NCBI RefSeq assembly: GCF_014274685.1
Contig: NZ_CP060393.1
Coordinates: 3,469,501 to 3,533,500 of the forward strand
DNA from: Edaphobacter sp. 4G125
GTDB lineage: Bacteria; Acidobacteriota; Terriglobia; Terriglobales; Acidobacteriaceae
Length of the DNA: 64,000 nt
Direction: 5' to 3'
The stretch's first letter is position 1; each line of letters opens with the position of its first letter. A program made the translations under genes and the position numbers. The notes under the pieces are model-generated. The model ran no database searches and was not told the DNA's origin. It saw only the letters and a program-made list of their open reading frames with translations. This document shows positions 1 to 9,349 of this stretch, piece after piece.

Positions 1-261
1 ATCCGGTCGCAGCCTGTAAATCGCAAGGTGCATCCCAATCTCGCTTGTCACCTTTCTTGTGCCCGCAAGCTGTCGTCCGTCTAGATCGACGATCACCATG
101 TCTTCTGAGCGAAGAAGAAACTTACTTCTCCCGGTCGGCGTCGCAAGAATCCGTTCCTCATCCAACCTTACCGAAAGATTGCCCGAGGTTCCCGGCATAA
201 AGCCGAGCCGATAAAGCATCCGTCCAAACCGAACCAGACTGCGCCGAAGCTCCCACTCCAT
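1..261 (-). CDS. Class II aldolase/adducin family protein (C-terminus cut by window edge)
   Basis: Reading the minus strand from an ATG at 261 gives 87 residues that stay open to the window edge. The N-terminal part shows the class II aldolase/epimerase hallmarks: a MPGTSGNLSVR segment (the SGN-x-S phosphate/substrate loop) at about residues 23-32 and an ILATPTG segment just after it. Members of the family are zinc enzymes such as fuculose-phosphate aldolase, ribulose-phosphate 4-epimerase and methylthioribulose-phosphate dehydratase; the zinc-binding histidines would lie in the missing part, so the substrate cannot be told. A purine-rich GGAGAAGAG sits directly before the ATG. The next gene upstream on this strand is hom, 165 bases away, with no evidence of joint transcription. 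Confidence 0.8.
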   Translation of the reverse strand, partial: MEWELRRSLVRFGRMLYRLGFMPGTSGNLSVRLDEERILATPTGRSKFLLRSEDMVIVDLDGRQLAGTRKVTSEIGMHLAIYRLRPD

Positions 262-426
262 CTCTTCTCCGCTCGCCAAGGCTCTTCCTCCGTACCGGGA
301 TATCGCAAAAATATACTAAGTCCGGAATTCTACCGACATCTGCCCTATCTGGATACCTCAGGAACAGAACGCCCCGGGTCGATGGAGATTTAACATCCTC
401 CATCGACTCAATCACCAGGCTGTCTT

Positions 427-1737
427 CTACTCCGATTTGTCCTCTGGCACCAGGATTTGAAGCGTCAGCGGCTTCTCCAACATGCAATCCAGCTTCGAGA
501 TCGCTCCCATTGCTTTCTCGATCACGCTCGTTAGACAAGGCTCTGTCGTCACTACGAACGGAAGCCTGTGCTTCGGAAAGCCCGGCTTCTGCAGCAACGA
601 ATCAATGTTCGCTCCCACCTTCGCCAGTGCCCCGGCAATCGACGACACAATCCCCGGTTTGTCATCCACCACGAATCGCAGGTAATGCGGAGCCAGAAAC
701 TCGCCCGTCACCTGCCGCTTACGCACCGGAAGCTCGACAGCCTTCGCCCCCTGCGCAACCGCCAGCAGGTCCGAGACCACTGCGACAGCCGTCGGCTCAC
801 CACCCGCACCGTGTCCGGAGAACACAACATCGCCACCATAGCTCCCGCTCGTCACCACCATGTTCTGCGTACCATGCGACCACGCCATCGGCGAACTCAG
901 CGGAATCAGCATCGGGGCGACCCGCGCATGAACCACCGTGCCATCCACCTGCGCACGAGAGACCTGCCGGATCGTGCAGTTCAGCTCCTTCGCATACACA
1001 AAATCGATCGCCTCGACCGTCGAGATCGTCTGCGTCGCCACCTCATCCGGATTCAGCTCCGCATGGAGCGCGATCCTCGACAGAATGCACAGCTTTGCCC
1101 GCGCATCATAACCATCCACATCGGCCGAAGGATTTGCCTCGGCATATCCAAGCTGCTGGGCGTCCTTCAACACCGTCGCATACTCAGCACCTGTCTCCAT
1201 CCGGCTCAGGATGTAGTTGCAGGTCCCATTCACAATTCCGCTCAGCCGCGCCACACGGTCGCCGCTCAAACCCTGCAAAATCCCTGGAATCACCGGGACA
1301 CCACCGGCCACGGCTGCACCATAGACCAGCTGCACTCCATGTTGAGCTGCGATCTTCTGCAAGGCTACTCCGCGATACGCGATTAGTTGCTTGTTGGCCG
1401 TCACAACATGCTTCCCTGCGGAAAGTGCCTTTTTCAGCCATCCCTCCACCGGATTCAAGCCGCCCATCAATTCAACCACAACATCCACATCCGACTTCAG
1501 AACGTCGTCGATGTTCTCCGTCCACTTTGCTGTCACGGGAACATACTTCGCCGCCGCGGATTCCCGCTTGCGCGCCACGCTGCGGTTATACACATGGGTC
1601 AGCACAATTCCCGGAAACTTCGACTCGGCCAGAACCTTCGCCACGGAGCTGCCCACCGTACCAAAACCCAACAGAGCAACCTTCACTACACCGCTGTTTT
1701 TCTTCCCTGTCGCCTGCTTCTTCTTTGTCGCCATCAT
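427..1737 (-). CDS. hom: Homoserine dehydrogenase with C-terminal ACT domain
   Basis: Catalyses NAD(P)H-dependent reduction of aspartate semialdehyde to homoserine in threonine and methionine synthesis. The 436-residue protein begins with a Lys-rich stretch, then the Rossmann motif GFGTVGSSV near residue 22, the NAD-domain segment ELMGGL, the conserved TANK motif, and the GIVNGTCNYIL motif of the catalytic domain. The last 80 residues form an ACT domain (starting LRFVVDDKPGIVSSIAG), the usual threonine-sensing module, and match the length of the monofunctional Hom family (about 430). The open frame extends further upstream but two adjacent ATGs at 1735-1737 and 1732-1734 follow GAGGAAAGCGGGAGG, so the start is placed there. 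No kinase domain is fused. A REP-like palindrome lies just upstream (1770-1814). Confidence 0.95.
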   Translation of the reverse strand: MMATKKKQATGKKNSGVVKVALLGFGTVGSSVAKVLAESKFPGIVLTHVYNRSVARKRESAAAKYVPVTAKWTENIDDVLKSDVDVVVELMGGLNPVEGWLKKALSAGKHVVTANKQLIAYRGVALQKIAAQHGVQLVYGAAVAGGVPVIPGILQGLSGDRVARLSGIVNGTCNYILSRMETGAEYATVLKDAQQLGYAEANPSADVDGYDARAKLCILSRIALHAELNPDEVATQTISTVEAIDFVYAKELNCTIRQVSRAQVDGTVVHARVAPMLIPLSSPMAWSHGTQNMVVTSGSYGGDVVFSGHGAGGEPTAVAVVSDLLAVAQGAKAVELPVRKRQVTGEFLAPHYLRFVVDDKPGIVSSIAGALAKVGANIDSLLQKPGFPKHRLPFVVTTEPCLTSVIEKAMGAISKLDCMLEKPLTLQILVPEDKSE

Positions 1738-1769
1738 CCTCCCGCTTTCCTCAACCCACTCATAACCAT

Positions 1770-1814
1770 TGTCATTTCTACCGGAGCGGCACACAGCCGC
1801 GGAGTGGAGAAATC
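1770..1814. repeat. REP-like interspersed palindrome, copy 1
   Basis: The element opens with TGTCATTTC and closes with GAGAAATC. Outer arms ATTTCT (1774-1779) and AGAAAT (1808-1813) are inverted repeats, and a central hairpin GCGGC-ACACA-GCCGC lies between them. A second element with the same ends is at 9421-9464. Short palindromes with these ends are, to my recollection, scattered between genes in Acidobacteriaceae genomes; that is a family-level recollection, not a search result. It lies in the upstream region of hom and may form an RNA hairpin in its leader. Confidence 0.55.
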
Positions 1815-1847
1815 TGCTTCTCTAACAATCAAATACCGCGTGGCAAC

Positions 1848-2351
1848 TCAATACTCCACGCGCGGAGTAAACCTTCGCCATGCATCGAAGCTTTCATTCC
1901 CACGCTCCGCAAGCATCTGTTCTTCTGGTACGGTTCGCTCCCCAATGCTCTTCTTCATCTCTGCATACAAAAACGCATCATCGAACCCGGCTGACGCTGC
2001 ATCCGCCGCAGTTCCGCTGTAATAGACTCTCTCCATTCGCGCCCAGTAGATCGCTGCCAGGCACATCGGACACGGCTCACAGCTTGTATAAATGACGCAT
2101 CCCTGAAGCGAAAAACCCTTCAACTCCCGACACGCATTGCGAATCGCAACCACCTCGGCATGCGCCGTAGGATCGTTGACAGCCGTAACCTGGTTCACAC
2201 CCGTCGCAATCACCTGGCCGTCGCGCACAATCACCGCGCCAAACGGCCCTCCGCGTCCTGAGGTCACATTCTCCGTCGCAAGCTCAATCGCCTGCTTCAT
2301 AAAATCTGGATTGCCCTGCATCCGGCTCCATGCTTTCGCCGCAACCGCCAT
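1848..2351 (-). CDS. guaD: Guanine deaminase (GuaD-type cytidine/deoxycytidylate deaminase fold)
   Basis: Hydrolyses guanine to xanthine and ammonia in purine salvage. Motifs are those of the zinc nucleoside deaminases: TAHAEVVAI (His ligand and catalytic Glu) and CEPCPMCLAAIYWAR (two Cys ligands). The downstream signature DAASAGFDDAFLY and the C-terminal ERxxPEEQ...AWRRF...EY closely match Bacillus subtilis GuaD, and the domain-swapped C-terminal tail that distinguishes GuaD from TadA and cytosine deaminases is present. Start is uncertain: a TTG at 2378, an ATG at 2351 (used here) or an ATG at 2321 preceded by GGAG; the last would give a length closest to B. subtilis GuaD (156 residues). It is divergent from the aldehyde dehydrogenase gene. 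Confidence 0.88.
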   Translation of the reverse strand: MAVAAKAWSRMQGNPDFMKQAIELATENVTSGRGGPFGAVIVRDGQVIATGVNQVTAVNDPTAHAEVVAIRNACRELKGFSLQGCVIYTSCEPCPMCLAAIYWARMERVYYSGTAADAASAGFDDAFLYAEMKKSIGERTVPEEQMLAERGNESFDAWRRFTPRVEY

Positions 2352-2496
2352 CGTATCGACGGGCACAACAAGTCTCAATCAGAAGTACCTCGATTATATT
2401 CACTCGCCCTGCCCCTGCGTAGCCGACTAAACCATTCCGCCAGACTCCTTCAGCCCCTTCAAGGAACGACCTTTGCTAATCTGCTTCCTAAGCAGA

Positions 2497-3864
2497 ATGG
2501 CTATCGAATCCATCAATCCCGCCAACGGAAAGCTCCTCCGCAGCTTCGATCCACTCACCGAAGCTGCGCTCTCCGAAAAGATCGCTCTTGCCGCCGAGAC
2601 CTCCCGGACTTATCACGCCGTGCCACTCGACCACCGAGCTCTCTGGATGAACAAGCTCGCCTCTCTCCTCGAGCAGGAGGCCGACGAGATCGCTCCCACT
2701 CTCACCCTTGAAATGGGCAAGCCCATCCATGCTGCCCGGCAGGAGGTTGCAAAATGCGCTACGGCCTGCCGCTACTATGCAGAGAATGCCGCCCGCATCC
2801 TCGCTCCTGAGGCCATCGCCACCGAAAACTCCAGCTACATCCGCTGGGACCCTCTCGGCGTCATCCTCGCCATCATGCCCTGGAACTTTCCCTTCTGGCA
2901 GGTCTTTCGCTTCCTCGCACCTGCGCTTATGGCTGGAAATGTCGGCCTTCTCAAACACGCTCCTAACGTCCCGCAGTGCGCTCTTCTGATCGAATCCCTC
3001 GTACGCCGCGCCGGATTTCCCCGAGGTAGCTTTCAAACTCTTCTGATCGAAACCAGTCAGGTCGAAGGCATCCTTGCCGATCCACGCATCGCCGCTGTCA
3101 CCCTCACCGGCTCGGTCACCGCGGGGCGCGCCATCGGAGCGCAAGCAGGTTGGCTCATCAAAAAATCCGTCCTCGAACTCGGCGGCTCCGATCCCTTCAT
3201 CGTTCTTCCGTCTGCTGACCTTGACGCCGCGATCCACACCGCCGTCCGTGCCCGCCTCATCAACAACGGCCAGTCCTGCATCGCGGCCAAGCGATTCATC
3301 GTCCACGAGTCCATCTACAACACTTTCGAGCAGCGATTCGTAACGGAAATGGAAGCCATGAAGATCGGCGATCCCATGAAAGAGGACACCGACATCGGAC
3401 CTCTCGCTGCCGCAAGATTTGCCGAAACCCTTGAGTCTCAGGTCAACTCCGCCGTCAAAGCCGGAGCCCGTATTCTTACCGGCGGGCAACGCATGATCGG
3501 CGACGGTTTCTACTTCGAGCCCACCGCCCTCGTCGACGTCCCGCGTTCCAGTGACGTCTACCGCGAAGAGCTCTTCGGCCCCGTCGCCATGCTCTTCAAG
3601 GTCTCTTCTCTCGACGAAGCTATCGAGATCGCCAACGACACTCCCTTCGGTCTCGGAGCCTCCGCCTGGACTCGCGACCCCGCCGAGCAACAGCGCCTCG
3701 TCTCCGAACTCCAGGCCGGATCTGTCTTCATCAACGCGATGGTCGCCAGCGATCCTCGCCTTCCCTTCGGAGGCATCAAACACTCCGGCTACGGCCGCGA
3801 GCTCTCCGCCATGGGAATGCGCGAATTCCTCAACGCCAAAACCGTTGTCCTCGCCACTGCCTGA
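2497..3864 (+). CDS. sad: NAD(P)-dependent succinate-semialdehyde dehydrogenase family protein
   Basis: Oxidises an aldehyde, probably succinate semialdehyde, to the acid. The 455-residue protein follows the short YneI/Sad-type layout: [12 protein letters not shown] at the N-terminus, [10 protein letters not shown] in the cofactor domain, [11 protein letters not shown] for the coenzyme loop, the general base Glu227 in LELGGSDPF, and the nucleophile Cys261 in [12 protein letters not shown]. The C-terminal [13 protein letters not shown] is typical. The [12 protein letters not shown] and [11 protein letters not shown] segments are particularly close to E. coli Sad, so that name is favoured over GabD, but substrate is not provable from sequence. 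The frame opens at 2473, but ATG 2497 fits the family N-terminus. The sulfatase gene starts 19 bases downstream and is probably co-transcribed. Confidence 0.85.
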   Translation: MAIESINPANGKLLRSFDPLTEAALSEKIALAAETSRTYHAVPLDHRALWMNKLASLLEQEADEIAPTLTLEMGKPIHAARQEVAKCATACRYYAENAARILAPEAIATENSSYIRWDPLGVILAIMPWNFPFWQVFRFLAPALMAGNVGLLKHAPNVPQCALLIESLVRRAGFPRGSFQTLLIETSQVEGILADPRIAAVTLTGSVTAGRAIGAQAGWLIKKSVLELGGSDPFIVLPSADLDAAIHTAVRARLINNGQSCIAAKRFIVHESIYNTFEQRFVTEMEAMKIGDPMKEDTDIGPLAAARFAETLESQVNSAVKAGARILTGGQRMIGDGFYFEPTALVDVPRSSDVYREELFGPVAMLFKVSSLDEAIEIANDTPFGLGASAWTRDPAEQQRLVSELQAGSVFINAMVASDPRLPFGGIKHSGYGRELSAMGMREFLNAKTVVLATA

Positions 3865-3883
3865 CAAGAGAAGGAATGGACCC

Positions 3884-5494
3884 ATGAATCGTCGAAAATT
3901 TCTTGGACTCGGCAGCGCAGCGATGCTGCAACCCACCAACCGTCTATCGGAGGCTCAGGCAAAACCATCTGCGCCAATTGGCCCCGCACGCCGTAGCGGA
4001 ACGCAGACTCGGCCAAACATTCTTATGCTGATGGCCGACCAGCTTCGTGTCGATTGCGTCGCCGCCTATGGGAATAAAGCCATCCGAACACCTCATCTGG
4101 ATCGCATCGCGCGAGAAGGAATTCGTTTCCAGAATGCATACACCTCAGTGCCAAGCTGCACCCCTGCCCGAACTGCTCTCATGACAGGTCTCAGCCCATG
4201 GGGACACGGCATGCTCGGCATGATCAACATGGCAACGAAACCCTACCCGGTCGAGAAGGCCAGCGCGATGGCCAAAGCTGGTTATTACGCCACCACCATT
4301 GGCAAGAACCACTACTTCCCCATCACCAATCCGCATGGTTATCACCACATGATCACCGATGAGCACTGTTCCTATTGGTTTCACAATCGCAAACAAGGAC
4401 AGCCGCAGTCCTACGAACCTCGATGCGATTACGAAAGCTGGTTCTGGTCTCAGATGCCCGATGCCGATCCTCATGCCACAGGTCTGGGCTGGAACGATCA
4501 GCCAGCAAAGCCATTCGTCTATCCAGAAGAAATGCATGCGACGCACTGGACCGGCACAACAGCCGTCAAGTTCCTCGAGCAATATCAGCGCGAAGACCCT
4601 TTCTTTCTGAAAGTATCTTTCATTCGCCCTCACAGCCCTTACGATCCTCCCCAGCGCCTCTTCGACAGCTACGCAAACAAGGATCTCCCAGAAGCGCAGA
4701 TAGGAGCGTGGGCCACAAAGTACGCTCCGCGATCCAGCGACCGCGACGATCTCTGGCACGGGAAACTCTCTCCGGAAGAAATCCATCGTTCGCGCGCCGG
4801 ATACTATGCCAACGTCACCTTCCTCGACGAGCAGATTGGCAAAATTATCGATGTATTGGAACAGCGGAACATGCTCGACGACACCATGATCGTCTTCTTC
4901 TCCGATCATGGAGACATGCTGGGAGATCACAATCTCTGGCGAAAGACTTATGCCTACGAGCAGTCTGCGCACATCCCCATGCTGTTGCGGCCTGCCAGGG
5001 TGCAGCAGCTCGGACCTGCCGGACAGACCTTCGATCAGCCAGTGGAGATTCGTGATCTGCTTCCGACCTTCCTCGATGCAGCCGGGGCTGAAACCCCTTC
5101 ATCGATCGAAGGCAAGAGCCTTTTGCATCTCATCAAAACCAAGGGACAGGGCTGGCGCGAATGGATCGATCTTGAACACAACGTCTGTTACGGCGTCACC
5201 AATCACTGGAACGCCCTTACCGATGGCAGATGGAAATACATCTTCCACGCCTACAACGGCGAAGAGCAGCTCTTCGATAGAAAAGAAGATCCCCATGAAT
5301 TGATCGACCTCGCCAGCGATTCGAAATACGCCGCAGAACTCCAGACATGGCGTCAACGGATGGTCGATCACCTCTCCATTCGCGGCCCACTCTGGGTAGA
5401 GAACGGAAAGCTCAAGATTCGTCAGGAGAGCCAATTCACAGGCCCCAATTTTCCCGGCTATGTCCCTGAGAAAGAGATCAGCGGCTGGATCTAA
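3884..5494 (+). CDS. Tat-exported sulfatase (arylsulfatase family)
   Basis: Predicted periplasmic hydrolase of sulfate esters. The N-terminus MNRRKFLGLGSAAM is a twin-arginine-like signal. The mature part starts with the metal-binding PNILMLMADQLRVD, and the sulfatase signature SCTPARTALMTG holds Cys92, the residue converted to formylglycine by a maturase. A second metal-binding segment, FFSDHGDMLGDH, and a C-terminal subdomain (DGRWKYIFH...GEEQLFDRKEDPHE) complete the alkaline-phosphatase-fold family at about the usual length (536 residues). The frame runs upstream through the previous gene in another phase, but the ATG at 3884 with AGAAGGAATGG before it and the twin-Arg signal set the start. 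It follows the aldehyde dehydrogenase by 19 bases. Substrate unknown; no sulfatase-maturating enzyme is in the window. Confidence 0.9.
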   Translation: MNRRKFLGLGSAAMLQPTNRLSEAQAKPSAPIGPARRSGTQTRPNILMLMADQLRVDCVAAYGNKAIRTPHLDRIAREGIRFQNAYTSVPSCTPARTALMTGLSPWGHGMLGMINMATKPYPVEKASAMAKAGYYATTIGKNHYFPITNPHGYHHMITDEHCSYWFHNRKQGQPQSYEPRCDYESWFWSQMPDADPHATGLGWNDQPAKPFVYPEEMHATHWTGTTAVKFLEQYQREDPFFLKVSFIRPHSPYDPPQRLFDSYANKDLPEAQIGAWATKYAPRSSDRDDLWHGKLSPEEIHRSRAGYYANVTFLDEQIGKIIDVLEQRNMLDDTMIVFFSDHGDMLGDHNLWRKTYAYEQSAHIPMLLRPARVQQLGPAGQTFDQPVEIRDLLPTFLDAAGAETPSSIEGKSLLHLIKTKGQGWREWIDLEHNVCYGVTNHWNALTDGRWKYIFHAYNGEEQLFDRKEDPHELIDLASDSKYAAELQTWRQRMVDHLSIRGPLWVENGKLKIRQESQFTGPNFPGYVPEKEISGWI

Positions 5495-5497
5495 TAC

Positions 5498-5534
5498 TTC
5501 AGGCCGGCAATGCCACATGGTTCGCCGGCCTGAA
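5498..5534. terminator. Bidirectional terminator hairpin between convergent genes
   Basis: An 11-bp perfect stem, TTCAGGCCGGC (5498-5508) with GCCGGCCTGAA (5524-5534), encloses a 15-base loop. It is followed by AATTTC on the plus strand and lies between the sulfatase stop (5494) and the hydrolase stop (5543), so it can serve both. Confidence 0.7.
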
Positions 5535-5542
5535 AATTTCTG

Positions 5543-6364
5543 TTAGCTACGAATGAACTCCAGCAGATCCGGATTGATCACATCGGCATGGATCGTCAGC
5601 ATTCCATGCGGATACCCCGGATATACCTTTAGCTTGGCACCCTTAATAATCTTGGCCGACAACAGTCCCGCGTCGGCAATCGGAACAATCTGGTCGTCGT
5701 CGCCATGCATCACCAGAGTCGGAACCGTAATAGCTTCGAGATCCGAATTGAAGTCCGTCTCCGAAAACGCCTTGATGCATTCGTAGTGGGCAACTGCGGA
5801 ACCGATCATGCCCTGTCGCCACCAGTTACCCACCACGCCTTCCATCACCTTCACACCCGGACGATTAAATCCATAGAACGGAATCGGAACCTGCCGATAA
5901 AACTCCGCACGATTCGCCGCAAGCTGCTTGCGAAAATCGTCGAAGACCTCGATTGGAAGTCCCCCCGGATTCTTCTCGCTCTTCACCATGATCGGCGGCA
6001 CAGCGCTCACCAGAACTGCCTTCGCAACGCGCCCTTTTCCATGACGAGCAACATACCGCGCCACCTCGCCGCCGCCCGTGGAATGCCCGATATGCACCGC
6101 ATCTTTCAAATCCAGAGCAGCCGCCAATTCCGCCACATCGGCTGCATAGGTATCCATGTCATGACCATTCGCAGTTGGCGTTGAACGCCCATGCCCACGC
6201 CGGTCATGAGCAATCACGCGATAACCCTTCGCCAGGAAGTACAGCATCTGGTTATCCCAATCATCCGAGCTCAAAGGCCAGCCATGATGAAAGACGATCG
6301 GCTGCCCCTTGCCCCAGTCTTTATAGAAGATATCGGTTCCGTCTTTGGTCTTAACAAACGGCAT
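5543..6364 (-). CDS. Alpha/beta hydrolase, non-heme chloroperoxidase-like
   Basis: A 273-residue single-domain serine hydrolase, the usual size of the cofactor-free haloperoxidase/esterase group. The N-terminal MPFVKTKDGTDIFYKDWG, the oxyanion HGWPLSSDDW, HDRRGHGRS, the nucleophile elbow GHSTGGGE, the acid Asp in HGDDDQIVP and the late His in GYPHGM give a complete catalytic triad. Proteins of this kind hydrolyse esters or lactones and in vitro can make peracids; the natural substrate is unknown. No signal peptide is present, so it is probably cytosolic. It is transcribed alone, between a terminator hairpin on its 3-prime side and a structured palindrome upstream. Confidence 0.9.
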   Translation of the reverse strand: MPFVKTKDGTDIFYKDWGKGQPIVFHHGWPLSSDDWDNQMLYFLAKGYRVIAHDRRGHGRSTPTANGHDMDTYAADVAELAAALDLKDAVHIGHSTGGGEVARYVARHGKGRVAKAVLVSAVPPIMVKSEKNPGGLPIEVFDDFRKQLAANRAEFYRQVPIPFYGFNRPGVKVMEGVVGNWWRQGMIGSAVAHYECIKAFSETDFNSDLEAITVPTLVMHGDDDQIVPIADAGLLSAKIIKGAKLKVYPGYPHGMLTIHADVINPDLLEFIRS

Positions 6365-6406
6365 AGTCGTTCTCCTCGTCTTGAATAGTGATTAACGCGT
6401 TTTGAA

Positions 6407-6467
6407 GGGGCCGGTTGTGAAGTTCTTCTGACTATGCATCATAGTCCCCTCCACAAACACCGGCCCC
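6407..6467. other. Nested palindrome between two minus-strand genes
   Basis: Outer arms GGGGCCGGT (6407-6415) and ACCGGCCCC (6459-6467) pair perfectly over 9 bp and can extend through TGTG/CACA with a bulge. Inside is a second perfect palindrome, GACTATG-CAT-CATAGTC (6430-6446). The half site CATAGTC recurs at 6362-6368, across the start codon of the hydrolase. It may be the terminator of the long exported protein gene (3-prime end at 6492), an operator for the hydrolase, or both. Confidence 0.5.
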
Positions 6468-6491
6468 CTCAATCACCACGTTCTAATTTCA

Positions 6492-9134
6492 CTAATTCTG
6501 CGGAGGCGTCGTTTGCCCACCCTGCGGGTTCGGCGTCGTAGTCGTATTCTCTCCACTCGGCGGCGGCACCGTAGGCGCAGGTTGCGGTGTTCTCGTTCCA
6601 TCAGAAGCCGGTGCAGGCGCTGCAACAGGAGCAGTCGCAGGAGGTGGTGGTGGCGCAGGTGCGACAGGCTTCGGTAACACCACCGTCGCCGCATTCGCCG
6701 GATCATCCCGCAGCTTCACATAAAGCGTCCTCCCATCTGCCGGAGTCGGTACTGCAAATGTGCCATCCGCAAACCCGATCGGTACCTCCGCTGTCTTTGC
6801 AAAGTCTTTGTCCGCGCCAAACGTCTGCGCCAGGAACAGGCTGTTTCCTTCCAGCGTGCACGTCGGAGCATCTTCTGTCGTGCATTGAATCGCCGTTACA
6901 TCCGGAGTCCGCACCAGCGTTCCTAATGGAGTCCAGTCTCCCGTCGTTCCATCAGCAGCTACAGGACGCATTTGCAACTTTCCAAAGCCGGATTGCCCGA
7001 AGGCCTTCGCTGGTACCAGCATTCCAATCGCGGTACGTGCATCCTGTAGCACCAGGTTGTTCTCTTTCAGCGAAAGTGTTGTCTTCAATGCGCCATCAGC
7101 CGTCGCGACTTCAATCGTCTGGTTCCGTGGAAATGCATCCTTCGTCTGCACCACAAAGGTCAAGCGGCCATTCAACGGAATATCACTCTTGGCACCTAGC
7201 GTCACCGGCAATGCACCATCCTGTGGCGTCGCCGTTGCATTCACCGAGATCAGTGTCAGACCAGGACGTGCCGCCTGCGCTGCAACCTTTACCTTCATCG
7301 TGCGGCCATCCTTCAGCTTCGCCGTGGCCTCCGTCCCCTCTTTCGGAGAAACTCCTGTCTTTGCCTCAAGCTGTACCGTTTTTTCGTCGTTGCTCGGCCC
7401 GCTCGGCATAAACGTCTGCCCCGCAATCTCCACCGAAACCACGTTCTCCAGTCCCTCACCCGAAAGCACCGCCACATTGTCGCCTCGGTGCAGCTTCACT
7501 GCATCCAGACGAATGTCGCTCGTGTATGCCGTCAAAGGAACCTTGCTTACATCTCCACTGCCATACTGCTTGATCGCCAGCGAGTAATCTCCCGGCTGCA
7601 CCGTCTTCAACGACACCGCAAGCTCCAGAGGATTCTTCGCGTCCTCCGCACCCTTGCTGGTGCCCTCCGCCGGCTTGAAGCTCACATCCACATCTTTGCC
7701 GTTCTTGTTCGTCAGGGCAATCTGCTGAACACAGGCTGTCCCCTCACCCCGCAATGTCAGGTGATTGTCCTTGCCCGTCATCAGTTGCGAATTTCCCACG
7801 ACCTTCCACCCATCGCCCGCAACCTGCTGCAGCGTCAAGGTCGGCCCATCGAATGCATCAAAGCCCCAGTACCCCTTCACGGTTCCTGTCACCGTCAGGT
7901 CTGTACTCGAAGCCAGCTTCGTGCCGTCCTTCGCCGCACTCTCTTCCTTCGCTGCCTCCTCCAGCGATCTCCGCTGCTCTTCCTTCGTAACCACCAATCC
8001 GCCCTCAAACGCATCCGGCTTCAGAGGAAGATCCGTTTGGGCCCCCGTACGATTCAAGTGCAATGTCATGTCATGAGCAAAACTCGTTGAAAACACCAAC
8101 GGAGCCCCCTCCAGCAACAGCGCCATCTTCGGCTGAAGCAAACACGACACCTGGTTCTCATTCTGCGGACGCAGCGGCGGCAGCTTCGCCTCCTGGATCG
8201 CCGGCAGGCCAATCACAATCACCGACTTCGGATTAATAAAAGATGGCGGAGTGTTCAACTTCAGGTTCAACGTCTCGCTATTCGGGAACGCAATCGCGGG
8301 AATGTACTGAAACTGCGCTGTACGCATCGTGCTCACCAGATGCACTAGATCGACCACCGCTCCCACATAAGCCGAATACACACCCGCACCCGCCACCGGA
8401 GTCGCCGAAGCGGCATTGATAAAGTCCGAAGAAGGTCCTGTCGAAATCGCTGACGCAATCGTCTGTCCATGTCCATCATCCAGCAGCACCGGGGCGCTCG
8501 ATTGCGTCAAACACGTTACCTGTTGCTCAACCGGCTGCTTGAAGCAGTCTGCATTCGGCCGTAATGCCAGCGTCGTTGCCAGCTTCCCCGACCGATCCTG
8601 GATTGCCTTCTTGTCATTTGCCGGAACCGTCTTCATCGCTGCCAGGTAACGCTCGATCCTTTGCTGTTCAAACGAGGCTTCGTTTAAATCCGCATTGGCT
8701 CGGATAAACAGGCCAGGCTTCCCCTTCACCGCTGACCGCAGAGTCTTGAAATCCCCACCCGTCTCCGGAGCGACAAACATCACTGCCTGCTCGGCTCCCT
8801 CAGGAACCGTAATCGTCGTCCCCTCCCGGGTCCTCTTCTTGTCCCAGGTATCGATCTCGGTAAACCAATCGTCTGGTGGTTCGTTCGTTGTCCCACGCAA
8901 AAAAGCAACGATCAAAAGAAGATGGTTCTTCTGGCTCGCCGGCAGGTCTGCTTTCACCCACAGCTTGTCTCCCGCTCGCAGATTCGGGACCTCCGCAATC
9001 GGTAGCGTCGTTCCTGCCCGGGTCACCCGAACACTGATCTTGGGGCCCACCAGGTCGAAACGCGCATTATCCGCGCGAGCTATACACGCAAACGAAACAG
9101 CCAGAAGAAAGACAGAGAGCCTGATAATTTTCAT
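6492..9134 (-). CDS. Large exported protein of unknown function with Pro/Ala/Thr-rich C-terminus
   Basis: About 880 residues. I do not recognise the family. The start at 9134 gives MKIIRLSVFLLAVSFACIARAD, a clear Sec signal peptide with an A-R-A cleavage site; the frame extends seven codons further but that would mask the signal. The body looks like a chain of beta-rich modules: an N-terminal part with VGPKISVRVTRAGTTLPIAEV, a middle part with paired Cys, and, at about residues 560-640, a stretch (LHRGDNVAVLSGEGLENVVSVEIAG) reminiscent of IPT/TIG-type folds. The last 70 residues are low-complexity (Pro, Ala, Thr, Gly, Gln) and may form a surface or periplasm-spanning tail. No catalytic motif was seen. 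The gene is monocistronic with a palindrome past its 3-prime end. Confidence 0.8.
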   Translation of the reverse strand: MKIIRLSVFLLAVSFACIARADNARFDLVGPKISVRVTRAGTTLPIAEVPNLRAGDKLWVKADLPASQKNHLLLIVAFLRGTTNEPPDDWFTEIDTWDKKRTREGTTITVPEGAEQAVMFVAPETGGDFKTLRSAVKGKPGLFIRANADLNEASFEQQRIERYLAAMKTVPANDKKAIQDRSGKLATTLALRPNADCFKQPVEQQVTCLTQSSAPVLLDDGHGQTIASAISTGPSSDFINAASATPVAGAGVYSAYVGAVVDLVHLVSTMRTAQFQYIPAIAFPNSETLNLKLNTPPSFINPKSVIVIGLPAIQEAKLPPLRPQNENQVSCLLQPKMALLLEGAPLVFSTSFAHDMTLHLNRTGAQTDLPLKPDAFEGGLVVTKEEQRRSLEEAAKEESAAKDGTKLASSTDLTVTGTVKGYWGFDAFDGPTLTLQQVAGDGWKVVGNSQLMTGKDNHLTLRGEGTACVQQIALTNKNGKDVDVSFKPAEGTSKGAEDAKNPLELAVSLKTVQPGDYSLAIKQYGSGDVSKVPLTAYTSDIRLDAVKLHRGDNVAVLSGEGLENVVSVEIAGQTFMPSGPSNDEKTVQLEAKTGVSPKEGTEATAKLKDGRTMKVKVAAQAARPGLTLISVNATATPQDGALPVTLGAKSDIPLNGRLTFVVQTKDAFPRNQTIEVATADGALKTTLSLKENNLVLQDARTAIGMLVPAKAFGQSGFGKLQMRPVAADGTTGDWTPLGTLVRTPDVTAIQCTTEDAPTCTLEGNSLFLAQTFGADKDFAKTAEVPIGFADGTFAVPTPADGRTLYVKLRDDPANAATVVLPKPVAPAPPPPPATAPVAAPAPASDGTRTPQPAPTVPPPSGENTTTTPNPQGGQTTPPQN

Positions 9135-9349
9135 CTCAAAACAGCTTAGACGCATGCCCTGTGGAGCCAGTTGCGGTCCCCATCGCCCATAACTTCATCT
9201 GCACGTCGTCATCGCGATATAACTAGTTGAAAATAAACAAAATTTACTCTAATAATCCGAACAGTCAGATGCCCCAGCCTCTGGCTTGGAGCGACGCAAG
9301 TCGCACGAGACTAGGGTAGGTATTAGTGCACAACGCGAATGCAGGGTGC

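Noticed and set aside
510..1994. Long plus-strand open frame opposite hom and guaD
   Set aside because: It is antisense to two clear genes, is rich in Pro/Ser/Arg/His, has no ribosome-binding site and matches no family.
3551..3883. Upstream extension of the sulfatase frame
   Set aside because: It overlaps the aldehyde dehydrogenase in another phase, is Ser/Pro-rich, and the twin-Arg signal at 3884 marks the true N-terminus.
2488..3939. Long minus-strand open frame opposite the aldehyde dehydrogenase
   Set aside because: Gly/Asp/Glu-rich shadow of a high-GC gene on the other strand; no motifs.
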